Assembly (NCBI GenBank): GCA_000149265.1
Contig: CH003330.1
Coordinates: 25,996 to 89,995 of the forward strand
Length of the DNA stretch: 64,000 nt
Direction: 5' to 3'
Origin: Ciona savignyi
Lineage: Eukaryota > Chordata > Ascidiacea > Phlebobranchia > Cionidae
The position numbers and the translations under genes were made by a program. Shown here in pieces: positions 1 through 10,378 of this stretch. The notes under the pieces are model-generated. The model ran no database searches, was not told the origin of the DNA, and was given only the letters and a program-made list of their open reading frames with translations. Every line of letters begins with the position of its first letter. Within the stretch, counting starts at the first letter, position 1.

Positions 1-8
1 GGTCTTAC

Positions 9-3000
9 GTTCTCGAGCTTGGCGCACATCTTCTCCTCCCATCCATCTGCAGGGGGATGCTCGGGTATGAATATCCAATCCGCCCCGCAAGCTAACCCCG
101 TCACCAGCGCAAGATATCCGCAGTGTCTTCCCATCACCTGGGTCAATTTACTTGGTTGGAATGAGATGTTTGTGTTATATTGACAAATGGAGGATACACA
201 GAGAGCGTTTTATTATGTTGGTAATCAGCACTAGATACCACCTGCACACAGCGCTGTAACCGTCATTTTACCAAGAGATATTTTTATATGCTTCATGTGG
301 CATGTAATTATGACATTTAACAAAATACGAGTCAAAGAAATTCTTATTAACAAATGCAAACTCTTATATTAAATGCGCATCAAATACACATAGTGTTATT
401 AATATATCTTGAGATTGTGCGATGTTAAATCACACTTATGAATAGGCTATTGCATATATAGTTGCAGCAAATGCTACATAGAAAATTTTGTAGTTTAATG
501 TAAATATGCACTAAGTCAACTGATATCCTGGTTTTATTTGTTACTATTAAAATTAAATGCAATGCGGTGAAAACCAGAATTGGTAACATATTTGTTTTAC
601 TTTGATGAAATAATACAGATATCATTTTAAGCTAAATTTTATCTTACAAGAGTTTTAGGAAAGTAATTTACAAGGTAAAGGCAAATTTTACGCCAATTTT
701 ACAACTGTAGCTTTAAGCCAAAAGGTCAAAGTGGAACCATTCAATCCCATCCAAGTCTGACTATAACTATCATTACATTACACAGTGTGAGTGCCCAAAA
801 TACCTCAAGTACAAAGGCGCGTTGATGGCTGACAGCTGTTGTGGTGATTGCATCAACGCATTCCACGATCCGATGAAGCGCACTGTCTGCTCCGATCGTC
901 ATATCGGTGCCGCAGAAGTCGTTGTCGATCGACCCAACCTGGGTATTCGGCGACACACAATAGAACAATATATGATAGTATATGACTTGTTGATAATGTT
1001 AACAATATATGATAGTATATGACTTGTTGCTAATGTTAACCATATATAATAGTATATGACTTGTTGATAATGTTAACAATACATGATGGTATATGACTTG
1101 TTGATAATGTTAACAATATATGATAGTATATGACTTGTTGCTAATGTTAAAGTAATTATTTCAAACCAATCGTCATAAGATGAAATTGCTGTAGGTTGCC
1201 TTAATTTTAATGTTCAATTTTGTTGGTGTGCTAATAATAACGTATCATAATGTCATATATTATTGTCACTGATTTTATAGTAATTATTCCAAAATAAACA
1301 TTGAGTTTTTTGTAAAAATTGCTGAAGGTAGCCGGTAGCTTAAAATTTGTTCCTAACAGGAAAATTACAGCATAAAAAAAGATATAATAAGCATTACTTT
1401 GCTCACAAACGTTTTAGTTCCTTACTAGAATCAACTTCAATGTAAAATGAACAAAATGAAATTTCAAAGTCAATTTTAATAAGATTAAATCGCATTTTAA
1501 CACAGCACTCATTGTTTGTGTGTATATCAAACTAAAGGGTTATCAGTTAAAAAATACTCTTTCTCTTAACCAAAAAGTGTTGTTAGAATCTAAGTAGCTT
1601 TTACAGTTAGATTTACTTGATACAAAACACACAACTCGAAAGAACCTACCAAACCAACAATGTTGAGATGACTATATTTGGCCATCTGTTCCCCACTTAT
1701 CTTCCCATCAGCAACCAACTCCTCCAACAGACTCGACCATTCTTCGCGGAACAAATTGGCCCCGGTGAGGCTACCGTCCCCTCCTGCATGACCAGGTATT
1801 TCCGTTTTACAGCCACGTCCAAATATTTGCTTTATTGGATTTTATTTAATTTTTCATGGTGGGCTATATCGATTGTAGATTTGCTGTTTTTTCTGCTTCC
1901 CTTCTGCTATATTTTAAGCATTTGTTCTGTTAATTATTTATTGTTTCTAAAGAAGAAAAAACAAAACATGATGTTATAGCAGGCTTCAATAACCTGCGGG
2001 ACAGCGGGGCAAGTCAACCCACTATATCATGAGCGGGAAAGTATTTTCGTTTCTAACATGAGCGGGGCGGGGTAAGGGTATATCTTGATATAACTCGTCC
2101 CCTTTATATTATATCCTTAGTCCCTTACCCCGTCCCACTCATGTCAATGATGAAGACACTCCTACGCCCCTCTTAGCCCTGTCCCACAGAATAGTGTGTT
2201 GTCACCGCCCACCTGTCCCGAAGATTGGTGAAGTCTGTTATACCAGCAGACAACAAAAACCATAATGCAGAGGTGCCACGATAACTTTTTCCATTTTCCC
2301 AATCACAGGGCAAACACATGACCACTCTATCTTGTCATACAGCTTACAATATTTAATATCACCTAACGCTTTACATGGTTTAAATACACACTGTGTTTTC
2401 CAAGTACACAAAGTCCCGATATCAGTCCATCTCTGCTATACATTCCTCCAATAGAAACAAGGTTACTCACCAATTGCGCATATGTTGGTGATTCCCAGTG
2501 TGACCAAGTTGAATGCAGCTTTCAACCTTCCCTGTCTTTCACGGAAATCTTTGCATCGCGCGCTGCCGATAACCGTACCACCCTGTTCGACATATTTGTT
2601 TATAAATTTTTGATTACTTTTCCTTGTGATGCTAAATAATATTAAATTAGTCGACTAGTGGTATTATAACGGCATGTTATACAACACTAATAGAACATAG
2701 CTCAGACGGGTCTAAATTTGTTATTTAACATTAGTGCATCATTTTGTTAAAGTACTGGTATACATGTTGGTTGTATTGGATAGAGTTAAAAAATGGAGAC
2801 ATACAGCATCGCTAAGTCCTATTACAAATTTAATTTTTCATTGATTAATTGTATAAGCATGCATGGATATCATGATTGATTTTTAAATTTTTTAAATTTA
2901 AGTTTACACAAAGGGCAAAATGCACGGATTGCAAAGTGAGTTCAATATGAGGAAGGTTTTAAAAGGAGGGTGCAGTTTGCACTCTAGACACCTAAAAACT

Positions 3001-4790
3001 ATAATAGGCCTACAGAGTTATTGGCATCATCAAAGTAGCTGTTAAACAGGGGTATCTGGCAGACCTATGTATAAAATGCCATCCACCTATAAGTCAACAA
3101 TCAATGTTGAAAAAAGCACAAAGTAGTGTACAAACAAAAAAATAAAATAAACAAATAAATTAATAAAAAAAGGAATTAAAAAAACTACAAAAGGAGAAAC
3201 TTTCTTTTCCATCACAGACAACCACTTTACCATTTGTAAGATTCCAGACACGTCGTCCCAACTTGCTTCCACAATATTCTCACCTCCATCCACCATTCCT
3301 TGGTACCCCTGGGAGAGTGGGTTAATCACCAATTACTGTTCATAGTGTAAAGTAATAAGCAGCTTAGCAGTTCGATTTTTACATCATTATAACAGAGTTA
3401 TGAAATGAATGATATTAAAGAGTTTTCCTGAAGTTGGGATTTTTAACAATGCAGATAGGATGACGTTACTACATGGACACTTTTTTTGTTTTTAATCGCG
3501 ATAAAATTACTTGTGAAACACTTTTTTTGTGTAGCATATTAAATTTAAATGCAAGAGCGAAACTAAGACAATATTACTTTTCAAGTCATTAAATATTTGG
3601 ATGAACAAAATAGTCCAAACAGAATACATATCCGAACAACATATCCACCTCATTAATGAGATAAACTTTTGCTCCACAAGTTATTCCCATTCGCACAATC
3701 GCACGGACAGCTGCATTCATTCCTGTGTAGTTTAATCAATTAATTAACTGGAAAGGAGAATGTGTTGGACTTAGTAATCGGGTTTACAGCACTAATGGAC
3801 TGTGAACTTAAGACAGATGTACTGCCTAACCTTATATTTACCTAGAATCATTGCTTTCTCTGCACTGTTATGTGTTTTTAATCAATTTTAGCATGAAATC
3901 TTATCATAATGTTTGGCATTGTAAGATAATTTATAAACTCTCTAGTCTCTATATTGTTATTGATATGCAAAAAAAATTTAAATCATCATTCTAAAATGTT
4001 ACTTAATTTGCTTTTTAAAATACCAAGTGTACATCTATAACAAGAAAAAAAAACACAGATGCATGGGTGGTGTGAGTGAACACAATAGCCTAAATACATA
4101 GAAAAGCAAGAATGCCTTTCCAAGTTGTTTGGCACAAATGTTCAATTGATATGTAATTTAACATATTCCCATATGTAATGTGTTATTATCAAGTAGTAAA
4201 GCTTAAGAAATACATTGTTTGTTCTTCTTAGAAATTTAATTGAACTCATGTTGTGTGTTACACTGTTTGCCTACCCTGTGCTGTGATAGAACATTATGTT
4301 CACATACATTGCATGTTGGGTTAAATGCGAAAGGCCAAACCTTACACATCCGGTTTGTTGACATTCTTAAGTTCAATTCACTTGGCAAAATCTTAAATGT
4401 CAAGCTACCATAGTGTTTTCAGTGTATTTTTTATATAAATACCAGCATAGGTTTGATATCATGGTAAACCTACTGGATAGCCTATCTACTGTGTGTGTTC
4501 GAATCACCACTTTAGCATAATTCCATAATCGTATTATATTAGACAGCGAATAAATGTTGGTCATCATACAGTTGTATACAACTAAAATAAGTTCTAAGTG
4601 CATTCCTAAAAGCCACAATTGACTATAACATCAGAATACTCCATATATGTTTACAAAAGAGGAAAATTCACAAAGAATCACCTTGAGAGTCCCCCCCACT
4701 GGTGAATACAGCAATCGATCGACCACTGCCTATCAATGGACTCGATACTGATTTCCTCAGCTTTCTATGCATTTCACTAAAGCGATTCAT
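9..4790 (-). CDS. PFK: 6-phosphofructokinase, N-terminal part (7 exons, runs off the left edge)
   Basis: ATP-dependent 6-phosphofructokinase converts fructose 6-phosphate to fructose 1,6-bisphosphate, the committed step of cytosolic glycolysis. I assembled seven minus-strand exons with consistent GT/AG sites and phases: 4682-4790 (start codon 4790-4788), 3649-3722, 3231-3308, 2471-2582, 1650-1783, 804-938 and 9-137. They give 257 residues in one frame, about a third of the usual ~780. Visible family motifs in order: [20 protein letters not shown] (nucleotide-binding start), [57 protein letters not shown] (substrate-binding and catalytic region) and [20 protein letters not shown]. The order is that of animal PFKM/PFKL/PFKP; invertebrates usually have one gene. 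The last exon ends at a clean donor (GTAAG), so the C-terminal half lies outside the window. An AG one base before the start codon may be a cis or trans 3' splice site. Confidence 0.96.
966..1150. repeat. Minisatellite, 37-bp unit, 5 copies, in a PFK intron
   Basis: The core GACTTGTTG recurs at 984, 1021, 1058, 1095 and 1132, exactly 37 bp apart, inside an AT-rich unit. The array lies in the intron between PFK exons 1650-1783 and 804-938, just upstream (in gene orientation) of the 804-938 exon. Copies differ by one or a few bases. Confidence 0.9.
1985..2240. repeat. Palindromic MITE-like repeat (GAGCGGGRCGGGGTAAGGG family)
   Basis: The left half (CATGAGCGGGGCGGGGTAAG near 2056) is mirrored by the right half (CTTACCCCGTCCCACTCATG near 2122), so the unit folds into a long imperfect hairpin. 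Related halves occur at 21765-21870, 22022-22130 and 22432-22640. No coding capacity is seen. It sits inside a PFK intron. Exact ends and target duplication were not fixed. Confidence 0.6.
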
Positions 4791-5112
4791 ACTGAACAGG
4801 GGCCAATTTAAGAAGTTATTTTACACAGATTTCATTTGCACCTAAGTAGAAAAATAGAAAATATTAAAACCAATAAATGGTTATGATGTACAAATCTATA
4901 TGAACTATTGGGTACGAAAAACAGTGTACTAGAAATACAATGTAAGTTACATAGAATGTAGTTTGGTTTACAAGATTTAAATTCAAGTAAAATTGAGCAC
5001 ATCGTATAATGCATAAACAGCAACAAAATAATAATCCAAAATTTTTATAATAAATTGTGGCACATGTAACTTATTTTTCACCTATTAAATTATAAACAGA
5101 TTAATAAGAAAA
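4791..5112. other. Short PFK-tectonic intergenic spacer
   Basis: These 322 bases separate the tectonic stop codon from the PFK start codon, both genes being on the minus strand. The spacer is AT-rich with no convincing ORF. In gene orientation its last bases read CCCCTGTTCAG then T then the PFK ATG, resembling a 3' splice site. No minus-strand AATAAA was found after the tectonic stop. Co-transcription is possible but not shown. Confidence 0.5.
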
Positions 5113-6843
5113 TCACCTACAAAAGTAATATGACAAAAGTAAGCTACAAATCAGACAAGACAAACTGCTAAAGTTCAAGTTTGCAGAATTACGAAACGGG
5201 AAAAAGAAGTCAACTGGTAGCCTTGCTTGGATGGTCGGTTGCTGCTTAAATATGGTTGTTGGTGTCTCTGACACATCAAGAAAAGTCACAGAGCTTTTGA
5301 TTTCTATTGATTGGCTTGCAGTATCACAGTTGGACGATAGACATAGAAACCTAAGTGTCTGGCTTGTGTCATACGTCATTCTGACGCCAATGATTTTTGC
5401 TTGAGGACTTGAAATAGAACCAATATTTGCAAACAAGATTTGGAAGTGGGAACCCAGTAATATGTTTGAGCACCCGTCAGGTGACACTAATGTACCAACC
5501 GATGGCGGTAGTGTATCAAGGATAACCTGAACCCAGTCTTGGGTAGTTGGGTCTTGCACAAGACTTTGTATGTCCGAGTTACCAAATGCAGCAATGTAAA
5601 GGTTTCCATTAGCAGAAAACGTCGATCCACTTAACGCTTGCATGGCCAAGAGTTGTATATCTGCACATGAAGTACTTGAATTGTAGCTTATTTTGCAGCC
5701 AGTTGATATATCCTGGCCAAATAAAATAGGTATCCTCAATCCACCTGTGCTGCTACACAGTCCCGTACTGGCAGGCTTTACCAAAGTAAATCCAACATTT
5801 GGGTCAGAGTTCATGGTGAAAGTTCTATTTAGAGTTTCAAATACGGCTGAAATGACCGGTTTGCCAACAATGTATCCTGGGTTGCCGCTCCTTTCGCTTG
5901 TAACGGTATTGGAGGTTGAAAGAGATGAAAACGATACACCAAACTCCTGTGATAATGGTAAACTTGTCGTTGTTATCGAACCTAGCAGGATTGTGGCAGA
6001 AACTGACACTATCCCATTCGTTCCATTCACAATAAATGAATATTGAACAGAAGTGACTATGTTTGTACATTCATTTATGGCTGAGTTATATGAAGGAGAA
6101 GAATTACAATCTCCATTAAAGCAAGTTGCGTTGACAGTTAGAAGTTGTGTGTCATCGAACACACTAGAATTAATTGCAGCCTCAAATACGGCTCTTGTCG
6201 GGGAGATTTTAAACCCATTAAAATATGAGGAAGCTTGTAATGCTAAATTGCTGGTACACTCTGAAGCAAGAGTTGTTATCGATCGAACACATGAGTTGCT
6301 TTGGCTTATTAAATACTGTATGGGAGATGATTCTTGGCACAAATTAGAGACCGTGGCTAATGGAATTTTGAATTGTCCAGTAAAGTTCCCACTGTAAATT
6401 GTATCAATAGCGTCTCCTGACACATAGAATGCAGAGGATGAGGTGCTGGTTGTTGTTACCAGTGAAGCATCATACATAAATGCTGGGTTGTAGAAGTTAA
6501 AGCAAGTATTGCTAGCTGCACACTCTGGGCTTATATAATTATTTCTGTTTGCAAAATTGTCTGTTTCGATGCAGAACAATCCGTTTTGGCGCACTTGTAC
6601 GGTACTGGGTAAACTGTTCACAAAAACTACCTGGTCGGCAACACATTTCTGGTCGTTAATAATATAAGATGTATCTATACATTGACTGAAGGTTGCGACG
6701 TCTGCGGCCGAGCAGTCAACATCACAGCAGCAGTTTACCTCGCAAATGCCTCCGCGGAGATCACACGTACAAGTCTGTCCCTTTACGATGACAGCCAAGG
6801 TCAATGAGATAAAAAGAACGAACAGTAGATTTTCATCACACAT
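5113..6843 (-). CDS. TCTN: Tectonic family protein (ciliary transition zone), single exon
   Basis: An uninterrupted 576-codon ORF. Residues 1-22 form a signal peptide with a hydrophobic core (LLFVLFISLTLAVIVKG). The mature N-terminus carries the family's cysteine cluster, CTCDLRGGICEVNCCCDVDC (about residues 25-44), closely resembling the CxCDL...CDxNCCCDxDC signature of vertebrate tectonics. The remainder is a Ser/Thr-rich extracellular-type region with scattered cysteines and N-glycosylation sequons, and the C-terminus ends in a hydrophobic tail (LSCLICSLLLSYYF). Length fits the family (TCTN1 587, TCTN3 607). Tectonics belong to the MKS/B9 transition-zone complex that gates ciliary membrane entry and affects Hedgehog signalling. 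Vertebrate homologues have many exons, so the lack of introns here is unusual and could mean retroposition or intron loss. Which vertebrate paralogue it matches cannot be decided by eye. An AG three bases before the ATG resembles a 3' splice site. Confidence 0.9.
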   Translation of the reverse strand: MCDENLLFVLFISLTLAVIVKGQTCTCDLRGGICEVNCCCDVDCSAADVATFSQCIDTSYIINDQKCVADQVVFVNSLPSTVQVRQNGLFCIETDNFANRNNYISPECAASNTCFNFYNPAFMYDASLVTTTSTSSSAFYVSGDAIDTIYSGNFTGQFKIPLATVSNLCQESSPIQYLISQSNSCVRSITTLASECTSNLALQASSYFNGFKISPTRAVFEAAINSSVFDDTQLLTVNATCFNGDCNSSPSYNSAINECTNIVTSVQYSFIVNGTNGIVSVSATILLGSITTTSLPLSQEFGVSFSSLSTSNTVTSERSGNPGYIVGKPVISAVFETLNRTFTMNSDPNVGFTLVKPASTGLCSSTGGLRIPILFGQDISTGCKISYNSSTSCADIQLLAMQALSGSTFSANGNLYIAAFGNSDIQSLVQDPTTQDWVQVILDTLPPSVGTLVSPDGCSNILLGSHFQILFANIGSISSPQAKIIGVRMTYDTSQTLRFLCLSSNCDTASQSIEIKSSVTFLDVSETPTTIFKQQPTIQARLPVDFFFPFRNSANLNFSSLSCLICSLLLSYYFCR

Positions 6844-7864
6844 CGTCTAAAGATAGCATTAACTCAACTTTCTTTTTATTTTATTTTTAATTTATAGTAA
6901 ACAAATGACAAAATCGCCCCAAAATCAAAACAACAAACCGCCTGTAACCAATGAAGCGTAGGGGAGAATTACACAGTATTTCAAGCTGTTTAAAATATTT
7001 TGATTTTGAAGGTACTCGAATCAATTTTATAGTGTCCTGGCATCGTAAGCTTCATTTTCTGGTGATGACCTTTGATCTACAGGATATCACAGAGTAGGCT
7101 ATTGAACTTGAGTGATTAACATTGCTTGGGCAAGAGCTACATTGTCCTATGTGTTAAAAGGTTATGATGTTGTGTTGAGTTCGTAATTAATACTGTAAAC
7201 AAAGTTAATTAATAACCATGGTTATTATTAAATACTAATCTCTAAAAGCCTATTTGAATAAGACCAACAATACTGTGTATAAACAACAGATATTGTTGTG
7301 TTAATTAATATTAAAACTGAGACAAAAGAACTTACACTTTTGCCTATAAAAAAATGGTGTTTAGAAAATCATGATCGCTACAGTACAGTCTCATTTGTTT
7401 GAGAGGTTCCATGGCCGAATGGTTTACGCAACTAATTTATATATAAAACGGGCCTGGTGTAAAATACACTGTTTCGGGCTCTGAAGCAAATTTCGTTAAA
7501 AAATATTTTGCTCTCTATATGTTTTTTCTATACCGTCTATTCAAGGAATTTTAAAACCAAGGTCACGTCTGACGATAAATGAGGCGACTTACTAGAACAG
7601 TAGCAATCTTCTTACTGTGCAAATACCGTGCGTTAAATCGATTTTACATCTACCCTCAGTGACGACGGACAGACGTCCAGCACTGCATATTGACTATGTG
7701 AGTCACAACCGGGGATCCCTTAAATTGTTTACACCTGGAAACGGCGTATGCTACGATTCAGATCATGTTTTGTGGTAGGCCTACTTTAAAAGTACCCGGA
7801 AAAAGCTGAACTACTAAAAGTGTATGTTTAGTACAAACTTGCTAATGTCGTATGAAAGTATGTA
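6844..7864. other. Tectonic 5' flank with a degraded class-II tRNA-like SINE head
   Basis: No gene is seen. The first few hundred bases are the presumed minus-strand promoter and leader of tectonic; no clear TATA motif stands out. Around 7410-7500 a TGGCCGAATGGTTTACGC box, like the A box of Ser/Leu tRNAs, starts a short degraded SINE-like sequence related to copies at 51027-51190 and 52020-52170. The pogo-like element begins at 7865. Confidence 0.45.
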
Positions 7865-8315
7865 GGGGAGAGTGGTACTGAGTGGGACATGGTACACAGT
7901 GAGAAATTTTGAATAAAAACCTTGAAACATAAAAATATTAAAAACTTTGACGGTTGATTGATTTCACATGCGTCTAGAGACAGAACGGTAGTCTGATTTT
8001 TCTCTGCTGGATGGCGCTATTTATCAGCTGTACTAAAGCGGGGAGGAGGAAAACTACTCACTAAAATTACGGACACTAATTTTAACCCATTCCTAAACAC
8101 TAAACTTAACCGCAAGACTAACTCTAGCCCCATGTTTATTACACCATTTACGCATTTTAAGTAAATAGTGTTTACAATCAAAAAACTGCAAAGAGATCGA
8201 TTACTTTAACCAATGCTTGGACAAATTCCAAAAATGCTCAGACAAGCTGAATGCGGCGTTATGATGAGTTTGTTTATAACTAAGAAACAAAAGAGTTTAA
8301 AAAGCCGAAAAAAAC

Positions 8316-8387
8316 CTCCCCGTCGGGGAATCGAACCACAGTCTCCCGCGTTACAGGCGGCGACACTTACCACTAGACTAACAAGGA
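8316..8387 (-). tRNA. tRNA-Asp-like gene or pseudogene with a GTA (Tyr) anticodon, inside a MITE
   Basis: Read on the minus strand this is exactly 72 nt, the length of animal tRNA-Asp. It starts TCCTTGTTAGTCTAGTGGTA and ends TTCGATTCCCCGACGGGGAG, nearly identical to metazoan tRNA-Asp in the acceptor arm, D arm, A box and B box (GGTTCGATTCC). The anticodon loop is CTGTAAC instead of the Asp CTGTCAC, giving GTA, which would read Tyr codons. The anticodon stem has one G-G mismatch and the T stem one mismatch. Location inside a transposable element and the stem mismatches favour a tRNA-derived pseudogene. Internal Pol III promoter boxes look intact, so transcription is possible. Confidence 0.6.
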
Positions 8388-8431
8388 ATACGATTATTGA
8401 AGTGCGAAAACTAGTATAAGAATCAGTCGCG

Positions 8432-8575
8432 GGTGCCTCTAAATACTACAGGACCGCTTGGATCACTTAGATTGCTATGGAAAGTAATTCTAACCCTGTC
8501 CCAAACACTAATCTCAACCCCAGAACTAACTTTAACCCCAACCCTAACATTAATATCAAAAATAGTCACTCCCCA
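8432..8575. repeat. GGTGCCTCTAAATAC repeat fragment with telomere-like tract
   Basis: Starts GGTGCCTCTAAATACTACAG, continues with CTTGGATCACTTAGATTG, then a tract of degenerate AACCCTAAC-like words. The same order is found at 22179-22330 and, inverted, at 24868-25050. Nested in the 693-bp MITE. Confidence 0.65.
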
Positions 8576-8788
8576 GATAATTCCAAAAAAAGTAAATAGC
8601 GCCACCTAAGCAGGAGAAAAAATCACTCACACTACCGTTCGGTCCCCTAGTCGCATCTATTGATTTCACGGGTAGAAGCTGCATGGCATCGAGGAATTCC
8701 TAGGAGAGAGTGTTTCATGCGGAACGACAAAAAGAAAAAGTTTCTTTTTGGAGGCTAAATTTTTACAACGCCATCTGCACTTCTGCAG

Positions 8789-9261
8789 CAGGGTTGCCAT
8801 TTGGCCTTTTTCACGGCCAAATGTCAGAAATTTGGCCGTACCAAAATTGCCTCGGACGTGAAAAAAATAGTTTGGCCGTGCGGAAAAATTTGGCCGTATA
8901 AGCATAGTGTCATTTTTTTGCCAAAACGTCATATTATTTTTTACGCTACAGTACAAATAAATGGAAAAAATATATATGGAAATACATTAATAACATAAAA
9001 TGTCTCATTCACCAAATCACAAAGCTGATTATGACGTTTTGAAATAAAATAATAACGGTCGGTATTCCTATATAGTATTTGAACCGGTTCGACAAATCTG
9101 GAGGGAATTAAAATTATTCAATTTTTAAACAAATAAAGAGATGAATGGCCCAATTGGCTAAATTAAATGGTTTATTTTGTACTTGATACAATTTGGCCGA
9201 ATTTTGGCCGTAAAGCAAACACAGTTTGGCCGTAAGGCAGATTTTCCGTCTGGCAACCCTG
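8789..9261. mobile_element. hAT MITE (CAGGGTTGCCA ends), 473 bp
   Basis: Ends CAGGGTTGCCATTTGGCC and the inverse ...TGGCAACCCTG; 8-bp target duplication TTCTGCAG at 8781-8788 and 9262-9269, diagnostic of hAT. Subterminal TTTGGCCGTA-type words repeat near both ends, as expected for transposase-binding sites. It has no coding capacity. It splits the left inverted repeat of the MuDR-like element, so it is the younger of the two. Confidence 0.92.
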
Positions 9262-9618
9262 TTCTGCAGTGCACCGACAACGTGTTGGTAAGTTGAGCGT
9301 AGTTTTATTTAAATAACCCTAATCTTTAGTTAACAGTATTATTTTTACAGAGATGAAAATAAATAAAAACATATCTGTACGCGGCAGTAGCTCCATAATT
9401 ATTGGAGCTGCTGCCGTCCTTAAAAAGGGGCCAAATATAAAGTAACATTAAGAGGCTTTTATTTATTTGGCAATTTTTTTCTCTTTACAGTAATCAAGTA
9501 AAAAAGCCCTGTTCGCTGTTCCTGTCTAGAAGGGCATTCAATGAAAAAAAGGTAATTATTTTTTTGCCAGGAGGGATTTCTTTAAACTTTCTTTTGAATA
9601 AATATTACCTTTTAAAGC

Positions 9619-9830
9619 AGTGGTTCCCAACCTTTTTGTCTTGGTGACCATCTTAAAATTTTTTGCAGATTCCGTGAGCCACACTAATATTCTATCCCTA
9701 ATGCAAAATTAGAAAGTAGGCAAAAAATGTTTTACTTGCATTTATTAACAAATCAGTGTGATGGTTTATGGACCTTGTAGGTCCGCAGCTAAACGTGTAT
9801 GATGGTCCCCTTAATTATTTTTACCAATTT
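9619..9830. mobile_element. hAT MITE fragment (CAGTGGTTCCCAACC end)
   Basis: Begins CAGTGGTTCCCAACCTTTTT, a terminal inverted repeat form shared by many animal hAT elements. No matching inverted end was found downstream, so the copy is probably truncated and its right boundary is approximate. Confidence 0.5.
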
Positions 9831-10084
9831 CAAGTCTTGACTGATTTCTTTTGTATAATATACTACTTTTCTAATAAAGTTCCAAATTGCTGCCATTGCA
9901 AGTTTACAGTCATAGTTTATGACATCACAGTGGATGTATACTGATCTGTTTTAAAGGCATTCAATACGAGTTTTACACAATGCCTTATGCTATTGGTCCC
10001 AGAAATTTCAAGCAATTTTTCCTAGCCCAAAATTTTCTTTTGCTTTTGTTTGCGAAGTTCAATGGGACTACCATAATAATTCGT

Positions 10085-10378
10085 CCGGTCCGTTAGTCTA
10101 ACGGTTAAGTGTGTCGCCTTTCAATCGAAAGGTTGCAGGTGCCAAACTGGTCGCTAGCTAGTTGGTTGTGCCCTTGGGCAAGGCATTTTATGGACATTGC
10201 ATGAACCCAGCGGATTAATGAGTTCTACCAAATTGAAGGAACATGTCTATCATATACAACACATTGCAATAGCTCCGGTAACCCGACGATGGGTGCGAGG
10301 TGATCTGACGATTGCCCGTGTGTTAACCCCCTTGGTTTTCCCATTCACGGGGATAAAGATGAATATCCTATCCTAATA
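10085..10378 (+). repeat. tRNA-derived SINE, near full length
   Basis: The head resembles a tRNA: A-box-like TTAGTCTAACGGTTAAG, then a fold around CCTTTCAATCGAAAGG, then a B-box-like stretch (GGTTGCAGGTGCCAAACTGG; other copies keep GGTTCGAAACTGG). The unique body includes GTCGCTAGCTAGTTGG and CCCTTGGGCAAGGCA, and the conserved 3' part includes GACGATTGCCCGTGTGTTAA and TTGGTTTTCCCATTCACGGG, ending in CCTATCCTAA. This is the commonest repeat in the window (at least 15 copies or fragments). It lies inside the MuDR-like element, so inserted after it. Confidence 0.85.

Larger units (their letters stand above)
7968..8660. mobile_element. 693-bp MITE with 9-bp target duplication (MuDR-like), nested in the pogo-like element
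   Basis: Terminal inverted repeats: the left starts ATGCGTCTAG and includes GAACGGTAGT, CTGATTTTTCTC and TGGCGCTATTTA; the right end contains the same blocks inverted (AAATAGCGCCAC, GAGAAAAAATCA, ACTACCGTTC, CTAGTCGCAT). Flanks carry the 9-bp direct repeat TGATTTCAC (7959-7967 and 8661-8669). Inside lie a tRNA-Asp-like sequence (8316-8387) and a fragment of the GGTGCCTCTAA repeat (8432-8575). There is no transposase, so it is non-autonomous; the 9-bp duplication points to a MuDR-type transposase in trans. Confidence 0.75.

Noticed and set aside
5693-6397. Plus-strand ORFs of 114-117 codons
   Set aside because: Antisense to the tectonic coding sequence.
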